Positions 53,334 to 59,790 of a DNA stretch of 59,790 nt are shown here, piece after piece. A program made the position numbers and the translations under genes. This DNA is from Salaquimonas sp. (GTDB lineage: Bacteria > Pseudomonadota > Alphaproteobacteria > Rhizobiales > Rhizobiaceae): assembly GCA_028289365.1 (NCBI GenBank), contig JANQQM010000041.1:1-59790 (forward strand). The letters are read 5' to 3'. The notes under the pieces are model-generated. The model was not told where the DNA came from. It searched no databases and worked only from the letters and a program-made list of their open reading frames with translations. Numbering within the stretch: position 1 is the first letter of the stretch; each line of letters starts with the position of its first letter.

Positions 53334-54644
53334 TTATTCGGCGGGCTGCGCAGCAGCTTTGCTGGATACCGGTTTTTCCTCACTCAACACTGCGTCTGCG
53401 ATGCTGGCCGGCATTTCCTTCGGTTTTTCAACCCACCCAAGCACTGGCAAAATGACTAGGAAATGCGCGAAATAGTAGACCGTGAAGATCAGCGACAGCA
53501 ATGGATATATCCCCTCTGCCGGCTTCGAACCAAGCCAGCCGAGCAATACGCATACAACCGCGAATATCCAGAAGAACTGCTTGTACAGTGGTCGGTAATT
53601 TGCCGACCTGACCTTCGAAGTGTCGAGCCACGGCAGAAATGCCAGGATCGCAATCGAGGCAAACATCGCAATGACACCGCCGAGCTTGGAATCGATCAGA
53701 ACCACATCCGTGAACGGAATCGAGATGTTGAACGTGATCGCCCGCAGGATCGCGTAGAATGGCAGGAAGTACCACTCAGGAACGATATGCGTAGGTGTCT
53801 TCAACGGGTCTGCCGGAATGTAATTGTCCGCATGGCCCAGATAGTCGGGCAGATAGAACACAAACCATCCGAAAACCATGAAGAAGATAATTAGAGCAAG
53901 CGCATCTTTTATCGTCGCATAAGGCGTAAACGGAACGGTTTCCTTCTTGATGTTCTTGACCTCGACCCCGGTCGGATTGGTTTGTCCGGTAACATGAAGC
54001 GCCCAAACATGCAGGATAACCACGCCGGCAATCATGAACGGCAGCAGATAATGCAACGAATAGAACCGGTTCAATGTTGGATTTTCGACCGCAAATCCGC
54101 CCAGTAGCAGTGCCTGGATACTGTCGCCAACCCAAGGTATCGCCGTGAAGAACCCGGTGATCACCGTTGCACCCCAGAAGCTCATCTGACCCCAGGGCAG
54201 AACGTAGCCCATGAACGCAGTCGCCATCATCAACAGGAAGATGATGACACCCAATATCCATAACACTTCCCGCGGATTCTTGTAGGAACCGTAATACATG
54301 CCTCTGAACATGTGGATGTAGACCGCGATAAAGAACATCGACGCACCATTGGCGTGCATGCGGCGCATCAGCCAACCATAATTCACATCGCGCATGATGT
54401 GTTCGACACTCTGAAAAGCCATCGCGGAATTTGCCACATAATGCATGGCCAGAACGACACCGGTCAGAATCTGGGCGACCAGCATGAGCGAGAGGATACC
54501 ACCAAATGTGTACCATCCGTTGAGGTTACGTGGCACAGGATAGGCAACAAAACTGTCATAGATCAGGCGTGGTAGCGGAAGCCGGGCATCCAACCACTTC
54601 ATGAAGCCATTTTGCGGATTATAGGTTGAATGACCTGCACTCAT
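53334..54644 (-). CDS. petB: Cytochrome b of the cytochrome bc1 complex
   Basis: This 436-residue membrane protein carries haems bL and bH and both quinone sites. About eight membrane segments are predicted. The haem ligand His residues lie in [31 protein letters not shown] and in [18 protein letters not shown]. The Qo-site motif is [13 protein letters not shown]. Length is normal for alphaproteobacteria. It follows petA by 21 bases. Confidence 0.97.
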   Translation of the reverse strand: MSAGHSTYNPQNGFMKWLDARLPLPRLIYDSFVAYPVPRNLNGWYTFGGILSLMLVAQILTGVVLAMHYVANSAMAFQSVEHIMRDVNYGWLMRRMHANGASMFFIAVYIHMFRGMYYGSYKNPREVLWILGVIIFLLMMATAFMGYVLPWGQMSFWGATVITGFFTAIPWVGDSIQALLLGGFAVENPTLNRFYSLHYLLPFMIAGVVILHVWALHVTGQTNPTGVEVKNIKKETVPFTPYATIKDALALIIFFMVFGWFVFYLPDYLGHADNYIPADPLKTPTHIVPEWYFLPFYAILRAITFNISIPFTDVVLIDSKLGGVIAMFASIAILAFLPWLDTSKVRSANYRPLYKQFFWIFAVVCVLLGWLGSKPAEGIYPLLSLIFTVYYFAHFLVILPVLGWVEKPKEMPASIADAVLSEEKPVSSKAAAQPAE

Positions 54645-54665
54645 GTAGAATTCTCCAACGGGCCG

Positions 54666-55238
54666 TTAGCCGATCGTGATCGTCGTGTCTGAGGTAAATT
54701 CGTAGACCGGAATCTCCAGATTGCGCGGAGCAGGTCCTTGCCGGATACGACCGGCAGTATCGTAATGCGAGCCATGGCACGGGCAGAACCATCCGCCAAA
54801 GTTACCGGCAACGCCAACTGGCACACAGCCCAGATGGGTGCAGGAGCCAATCATTACGATCCAGTTTTCCTTACCTTCGCCGGCAGAACGATTTACATCC
54901 GTTGCAGGCGATCCGGCGGGCAGATTTTCATTCTCGGCACTTTGATCCTTGAGATCTTCAATTGGGGTAGCTCTGGCTTCTTCCACTTCCTTATCCGTGC
55001 GGTTACGGATAAAGACCGGCTTGCCGCGCCACTTCACCGTGATCGCCTGGCCGGGTTCAATTAACGATATGTCTACATCGATTGACGCCAGTGCTCTTGT
55101 AGAGGCATCCGGGTTCATTTGGTCGATAAATGGCCATGCAAGTGCTGCTGTACCGACGGCAGCCATGGCGCCCGTGGCTATGTATAAAAAGTCGCGACGA
55201 TCTTCGTCGACCGGTTCTGCAGAATTCGTTGCACTCAC
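54666..55238 (-). CDS. petA: Ubiquinol-cytochrome c reductase iron-sulfur subunit (Rieske)
   Basis: This 190-residue protein transfers electrons from ubiquinol to cytochrome c1. The N-terminus has a twin-arginine-like [17 protein letters not shown] followed by a membrane anchor. The cluster is bound by [10 protein letters not shown] and CPCHGSHYD (Cys/His pairs), with the conserved [11 protein letters not shown] context. It is first in petABC. The divergent ABC-F gene starts 237 bases upstream. Confidence 0.97.
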   Translation of the reverse strand: MSATNSAEPVDEDRRDFLYIATGAMAAVGTAALAWPFIDQMNPDASTRALASIDVDISLIEPGQAITVKWRGKPVFIRNRTDKEVEEARATPIEDLKDQSAENENLPAGSPATDVNRSAGEGKENWIVMIGSCTHLGCVPVGVAGNFGGWFCPCHGSHYDTAGRIRQGPAPRNLEIPVYEFTSDTTITIG

Positions 55239-55475
55239 GTCTATGATTCCTTCCAGAGAGAAACCCTATTTGCTCTGTCCCAAACACAAATCGAGTTGGA
55301 ATTGTGACCTATTATTCGTACCAACATCTATTGTCCAGCCGTCAACCCTCAAAATGGCACAATGTCGCGGCAACATCCAACATTTGTGTCACTGATTCTG
55401 GCCGCTGGACCACAGGACATTGATAAACTAGTCGATTGCGGCATAGAAGATACAAAATTTCATCCTGTGTGAACC

Positions 55476-57293
55476 ATGCCCCCACCTGTTTTATTCCTGG
55501 AGAATATCCATCTGACCTTCGGTGGCCAACCCCTGCTTGAAGGTGCTTCGATTTTTATCGCGCCTGGGGACCGGATTGCGCTGGTCGGCCGTAATGGATC
55601 GGGCAAATCGACATTCCTGAAAATTGCCGCCGGAACCATTCAGCCAGATACCGGCGAACGATTTATCCAGCCTGGAACAACAATAAGATATCTTGCCCAA
55701 GAGCCTGATATGTCGGGGTTTGAAATCCTGCGAGATTATGTCCATGATGGCCTTGCGCCAGGCGATGACCCGCATCGGGCAGATTACCTGTTATCCCAAC
55801 TTGGCCTCTCTGGTGCAGAAGACCCATCTGGCGTTTCGGGTGGTGAGGCCAGGCGCGCGGCTTTGGCGCGGGTACTGGCCCCAAACCCCGAAATCTTGCT
55901 GATGGATGAACCGACAAACCATCTCGATCTGCCTGCAATCGAATGGCTGGAAGCCGAACTGCAGAAGATGAAGTCCGCGCTGGTACTGACCAGCCACGAC
56001 AGGCGCTTCCTCTCAAACCTCTCTAAAAAAACTGTGTGGATAGATCGCGGCAAGACCCGATTGCTCGAAAAGGGATTTGCCGAGTTTGAAGATTGGCGCG
56101 ATGATATCCTCGAGGCCGAAGAAGCCGAACATCACAAGCTTGGCCGAAAAATCGCCCGCGAAGAACATTGGATCACCCATGGGGTTTCGGGTCGCCGGAA
56201 ACGCAATATGCGCCGGGTCGGTGAACTGGCGGAGCTTCGCAGACAGCGCGCTTCAACCCGAAAAACAGCCGGTGACGTGACCATTACCAACACCGACACT
56301 GCCACCTCCGGTAAGCTGGTTGCCAAACTGGACAAGGTCTCCAAGAACTGGGGAGACCGAACGATAGTCTCCAATTTTTCCACTATTATAAAACGGGGTG
56401 ACAGGCTGGGCATCGCTGGACCAAACGGATCCGGAAAAACGACACTAGTCAATCTGATAACTGGCAAAACACATTGTGATTCGGGAAAAATTCAGTTGGG
56501 GAAAAATCTCGAATTACTGGTCATCGACCAGAAACGCGAGGCACTTGATCCCGATGCGAGCCTGAAGGAAGTGCTGACCGGTGGCGGCGGCGACATGGTG
56601 CAATTTGGCTCAACCACCAAACATGTCGTCAGCTATATGAAGGATTATCTATTTTCACCCGAGCAGGCAGGAACCGCGGTCTCCAGGCTTTCCGGTGGTG
56701 AACGCGGCCGGTTGATGCTGGCAATGGGTCTGCGACTGCCATCCAATGTCCTGGTATTGGACGAACCCACAAACGACCTCGATCTGGAAACGCTCGACGT
56801 CCTGCAGGAATACATCGCTTCTTACGAAGGAACCGTCATCTTGGTCAGTCACGACCGCGATTTCCTCGACCGTATCTGCACATCGATATTGTATCCGGAA
56901 GAACAGGGTGTCTGGCACGAATATGCCGGCGGCTACTCGGATATGCTGGCGCAGCGCAAGGCCACAGCCAAACCGGCCAAAGACAGAAGGCCTACTCAAA
57001 TTTCCCGAAATCTTCCTGAACAAAAATTCAAAGGACGAGTTTCGAAAAAACCGCGCCTTTCCTTCAAACATCTCCACGCACTTGAGAACCTGCCGGCTGA
57101 AATGGAAAAACTGCAATCGGAAATCACCAAGCTTCAAAAAGCGCTGGAAGACCCGGACCTGTTTTCAAGGGAACGCAAGAAGTTTGATGCTTATACACAG
57201 GCATTGACCGAACGCCAGACGTTGCTGGAAGCCAAGGAGACCGAGTGGCTCGAACTTGAGATGCTTCGAGAGGAGGCGGAAAACCAGACCTGA
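55476..57293 (+). CDS. uup: ABC-F family ATPase (Uup-like)
   Basis: This 605-residue cytoplasmic protein has two ABC ATPase domains. Walker A motifs are GRNGSGKSTF (about residue 38) and GPNGSGKTTL (about 312), with signatures VSGGEARRAALAR and LSGGERGRLMLA and Walker B motifs LLMDEPTNHLDLP and LVLDEPTNDLDLE. There are no membrane segments. A C-terminal coiled coil (about 535-600) matches Uup, which binds DNA or branched intermediates and the ribosome. It converges on the DMT gene with five bases between. Confidence 0.94.
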   Translation: MPPPVLFLENIHLTFGGQPLLEGASIFIAPGDRIALVGRNGSGKSTFLKIAAGTIQPDTGERFIQPGTTIRYLAQEPDMSGFEILRDYVHDGLAPGDDPHRADYLLSQLGLSGAEDPSGVSGGEARRAALARVLAPNPEILLMDEPTNHLDLPAIEWLEAELQKMKSALVLTSHDRRFLSNLSKKTVWIDRGKTRLLEKGFAEFEDWRDDILEAEEAEHHKLGRKIAREEHWITHGVSGRRKRNMRRVGELAELRRQRASTRKTAGDVTITNTDTATSGKLVAKLDKVSKNWGDRTIVSNFSTIIKRGDRLGIAGPNGSGKTTLVNLITGKTHCDSGKIQLGKNLELLVIDQKREALDPDASLKEVLTGGGGDMVQFGSTTKHVVSYMKDYLFSPEQAGTAVSRLSGGERGRLMLAMGLRLPSNVLVLDEPTNDLDLETLDVLQEYIASYEGTVILVSHDRDFLDRICTSILYPEEQGVWHEYAGGYSDMLAQRKATAKPAKDRRPTQISRNLPEQKFKGRVSKKPRLSFKHLHALENLPAEMEKLQSEITKLQKALEDPDLFSRERKKFDAYTQALTERQTLLEAKETEWLELEMLREEAENQT

Positions 57294-57298
57294 CGAGT

Positions 57299-58192
57299 TC
57301 AGTTCGAGAATATCAGTCCGGATCCCAAAATCACGAGTAATGCGCCAAGCCAGGCGCCGGCCGCCGGTCTTTCACCGGTGTGAATCCAAATCAGCGGCAA
57401 AACCAGTGCCGGTGACGTTGCCGAAAGAGTTGAGACGATGCCGACATCACCACCTGAGAGTGCAAACAAGACCAGGGTCATACCGAGCGCCATAGCCAAG
57501 AAACCGGATAGCGCCATCATGGTGAAGATGCGCAGGGTTACCTTTCCCTTGGCCAACATTGCTTTTCCCGGCAACAACAGCGCCAGATAAAAGCAACAGA
57601 CCGAGACCGTTACCCTGATTGCCGAAACGGCAATTGCGTCAGCCCCGCCATCCATCACCGGCTTTGCAATAAGCGAACCGGCAGCCTGCGCTGTTCCCGC
57701 GACCAACCCGAAACCAATCCCGATCCACAACGGTCCCTTTATCGTTTCCCAATGATGGAGTTGTGCCTTGCGTTTGCCGAAGATAATTGCCAGCGTCACA
57801 CCCAAAAACACGACGGCTACTCCTGCCAATTCTTGCCAGCTAAGCGTTTCACCCAGAAACAGCCAGCCCAGGAGAACACCCATCGGCGCGCTTGTGGCAA
57901 ACAGGATCGAGGTTCGACGGGGACCCATCCGGTTCATGGTGGCAAACAAGGCGCTGTCGCCCAAAAATATCCCGATAATGCCGGACATCACGATTGGCCA
58001 GAGCATTTCCTCGCCGATTGTACGCCAGCTTCCGGTCACGGCGACCCAGGCTACCAGCATGACCATGACAATGGTCATCCTGATTCGGGTAAAGGCGATC
58101 GCGCCAAGATGGGCTGCCGGACCGGCATTGATGATGCTCGACAGCGCCCAACAAGCAGCAGCGGCAATGGCAGCAAACTCGAAAACGTTCAT
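57299..58192 (-). CDS. EamA/DMT-superfamily membrane transporter
   Basis: This 297-residue protein has ten predicted membrane segments in two EamA repeats (about 1-140 and 150-290). Repeat motifs include FTRIRMTIVMVMLVAW and LSATSPALVLPLIWIHTGERPA. The start at ATG 58192 overlaps the stop of the ABC exporter gene (ATGA), and is preferred over an in-frame ATG 60 bases upstream inside that gene. DMT proteins usually export amino acids or small metabolites; the substrate is not predicted. Confidence 0.9.
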   Translation of the reverse strand: MNVFEFAAIAAAACWALSSIINAGPAAHLGAIAFTRIRMTIVMVMLVAWVAVTGSWRTIGEEMLWPIVMSGIIGIFLGDSALFATMNRMGPRRTSILFATSAPMGVLLGWLFLGETLSWQELAGVAVVFLGVTLAIIFGKRKAQLHHWETIKGPLWIGIGFGLVAGTAQAAGSLIAKPVMDGGADAIAVSAIRVTVSVCCFYLALLLPGKAMLAKGKVTLRIFTMMALSGFLAMALGMTLVLFALSGGDVGIVSTLSATSPALVLPLIWIHTGERPAAGAWLGALLVILGSGLIFSN

Positions 58193-59790
58193 TTGGCGAG
58201 CGCCGGTTCGGAAATATCCTTGGCGATGAAGCCGCCAGATTGCCGTTTCCACAAGCGGGCATAAAGACCACTTTTCGTCAACAATTCCTTGTGGCTGCCC
58301 TGCTCGATAATCTCGCCACCATCCATGACGATCAGCCGGTCGAGCTGTGCGATTGTGGAAAGTCTGTGCGCAATCGCAATCACGGTCTTGCCTTTCATGA
58401 GATCCAGAAGATTCTCCTGGATGGCAGCCTCGATTTCGGAATCAAGCTGGGAAGTTGCTTCATCAAGCACCAGGATCGGAGCGTCTTTCAGAAATATCCG
58501 CGCAATGGCAATTCTCTGACGTTGCCCGCCGGAAAGTTTAACGCCTCGCTCGCCGATGCGCGCATCATAACCTTTCCGGCCCTTGCTATCCTCCAGCTCG
58601 CGAATAAATTCATCGGCACTTGCGTGTCTGGCCGCAGCGACGACTTCCGATTTGTCCACACCGGTTTTTCCATAAGCGATATTGTCGAATACGGAACGGT
58701 GGAACAACGCCGTCTCCTGCTGCACCATGGAGAAATTCTCCCGCAGGCTTTTCTGCGTAACGAAGCGAATGTCCTGCCCGTCAAACAACACCCTGCCCGA
58801 TTGCGGATCGAAAAACCGCAACAGCAGATTGATCAATGTGGATTTGCCCGCGCCGGATGGCCCGACCAGCCCGATCTTCTCACCTGGCTTGATATCAAGC
58901 GAAATACCCCGCAAGACCGGGCCGCCCTCGCCATAGGAAAACCGCACATTATCGAATTGTATGTTGCCATGGATGAATTCGAGCGGTTTGGCGTCTGCCG
59001 CATCACCCATGGTCACGGGTCTGGCAATGGTTTCCATCGAATTCTGGGCTGTTCCCGCCGAACGGAAGAACCCGTTCAGATTGCCCATCAACCGGCCAAG
59101 TAGCAGGTTGAGCCGCAACACCATCGCCAGGGTAAACGCCACCTGGCCTGCGCTGATCTCCTCTTTCAGCCACAGATCCATCGCCAGATAACCAATCACC
59201 CCGATCATCAGACCCGATATGGTCGACAGGGCGACACGGACGCCGGTCAGCTTGCGGGTGAACTTCTTCAAGGCTTCATGCATGTCAGCCATTGCTTCAT
59301 GCACGAAATTTTCCTCGACACCGGAACCGGAATTCAGCTTCACAGTGACAATATTGGTATAGCCATCGACAAGGCGCCCCGAAGCAACAGAACCGGCCTC
59401 CGCAACCAATTTGCCGTAGTGCCGGATCTGCGGCACAAAATGCCATGCGATGACCGCAAAGATCGCGATCCAGACCATGACTACCGCACCAAGCCGGATA
59501 TCGAGCGCTGCCAGCAATCCTACGGTCGTGATTGCATAGACCGCGACAAACCAGATGATTTGCAACAGCGAGATCATCATGTCGCCTGCCGCCTGTCCGG
59601 ATTGCATCACTTTCTGCGCAAGACGGCCCGAAAGATCATTCTGAAAATAGGAAAGCGACTGCGAAATCACCTGCTTGTGGCTTTGCCAGCGCATCAATGT
59701 GAAGAAACCAGGCACAATTACCTGTTCTTCGATCATCGCGCCCCAGGCGATCACCAGGGCTCGCCCAATAACGACGATTGCGAGCAAAGT
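58189..59790 (-). CDS. ABC exporter ATP-binding/permease protein (MsbA-like), cut by the window edge
   Basis: The frame is open for about 534 codons from the right edge to the stop at 58189. The N-terminal membrane segments are partly outside the window. The visible part has at least four membrane helices, then an ATPase domain: Walker A GPSGAGKST, signature LSGGQRQRIAIARI, Walker B ILVLDEATSQLD and H-loop IAHRLS. The fused membrane-ATPase layout is that of MsbA-type half exporters of lipids or drugs. It overlaps the DMT gene by four bases. Confidence 0.93.
   Translation of the reverse strand, partial: TLLAIVVIGRALVIAWGAMIEEQVIVPGFFTLMRWQSHKQVISQSLSYFQNDLSGRLAQKVMQSGQAAGDMMISLLQIIWFVAVYAITTVGLLAALDIRLGAVVMVWIAIFAVIAWHFVPQIRHYGKLVAEAGSVASGRLVDGYTNIVTVKLNSGSGVEENFVHEAMADMHEALKKFTRKLTGVRVALSTISGLMIGVIGYLAMDLWLKEEISAGQVAFTLAMVLRLNLLLGRLMGNLNGFFRSAGTAQNSMETIARPVTMGDAADAKPLEFIHGNIQFDNVRFSYGEGGPVLRGISLDIKPGEKIGLVGPSGAGKSTLINLLLRFFDPQSGRVLFDGQDIRFVTQKSLRENFSMVQQETALFHRSVFDNIAYGKTGVDKSEVVAAARHASADEFIRELEDSKGRKGYDARIGERGVKLSGGQRQRIAIARIFLKDAPILVLDEATSQLDSEIEAAIQENLLDLMKGKTVIAIAHRLSTIAQLDRLIVMDGGEIIEQGSHKELLTKSGLYARLWKRQSGGFIAKDISEPALAK

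Noticed and set aside
1-59790. CRISPR arrays, insertion sequences, prophage or integrative-element ends
   Set aside because: No regularly spaced direct repeats, transposase or integrase genes, or att-like repeats at the single tRNA were seen.

Overview
The window is chromosomal DNA of moderate GC content from an alphaproteobacterium, most likely of the order Hyphomicrobiales (Rhizobiales). The evidence is the dnaG-rpoD pair with an alphaproteobacterial-type primary sigma factor (long acidic stretch), the homospermidine synthase plus ornithine decarboxylase pair, a petABC cytochrome bc1 operon, a UbiK/BMFP protein, and a perfect CtrA-type site (TTAA-N7-TTAAC) upstream of rpoD. No phage, insertion sequence, CRISPR array or rRNA operon was seen.

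Layout. 1-3181: two tandem paralogous secreted caspase-fold proteins on the minus strand; the first runs off the left edge and the second ends in a C-type-lectin-like domain. 3665-3955: a small Tyr/Gly-rich secreted protein. 4427-17114: a catabolic and transport island, with a LysR regulator divergent from a TctCBA tripartite carboxylate transporter, an enolase-superfamily acid-sugar dehydratase, an HpaI-type aldolase, a complete peptide/nickel-type ABC transporter and an alpha/beta hydrolase. 17138-21947: a tRNA with CAU anticodon (probably Ile2), a SIMPL-domain protein, a second Tyr/Gly-rich secreted protein, an exonuclease-CBS-nucleotidyltransferase fusion and an orphan LuxR-type receptor. 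22288-27678: dnaG, rpoD, a HlyU-family protein and a YjbQ-family protein. 27720-30874: homospermidine synthase and ornithine decarboxylase behind a long structured leader. 31308-38597: a cold-shock protein, a candidate small RNA, a metallo-beta-lactamase-fold hydrolase, ilvE, a MarR/OmpR/histidine-kinase set, a secreted PAAR-like protein, a CsaA-like protein, proC and a YbjN protein. 38972-51555: ubiK, a third caspase-fold protein, lgt, a MidA-type methyltransferase, pgeF, a metal-ligand-less M24 protein, a lipoprotein, prs, rplY, pth, ychF and two membrane proteins. 51779-59790: apt, petABC, an ABC-F ATPase, a DMT transporter and a truncated ABC exporter.

How the genes work together. The TctCBA, dehydratase and aldolase genes form a plausible uptake, dehydration and retro-aldol route for a sugar acid under LysR control. 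The decarboxylase makes putrescine for homospermidine synthase. The MarR/OmpR/kinase set resembles the PetP/PetR regulators known to affect cytochrome bc1 in Rhodobacter, and bc1 genes lie 16 kb away. prs, rplY, pth and ychF form a nucleotide and translation block.

The most interesting unexplained items are a 110-nt candidate structured RNA with a 12-bp closing stem and its own promoter (31684-31793); nested perfect dyads in front of the marR gene (33611-33659); a structured leader with an Arg-rich upstream ORF before ornithine decarboxylase (30407-30874); a near-perfect 21-bp palindrome beside the orphan luxR (22070-22090); the caspase/lectin fusion; and a signal-peptide-bearing PAAR-like protein with no type VI genes in the window.
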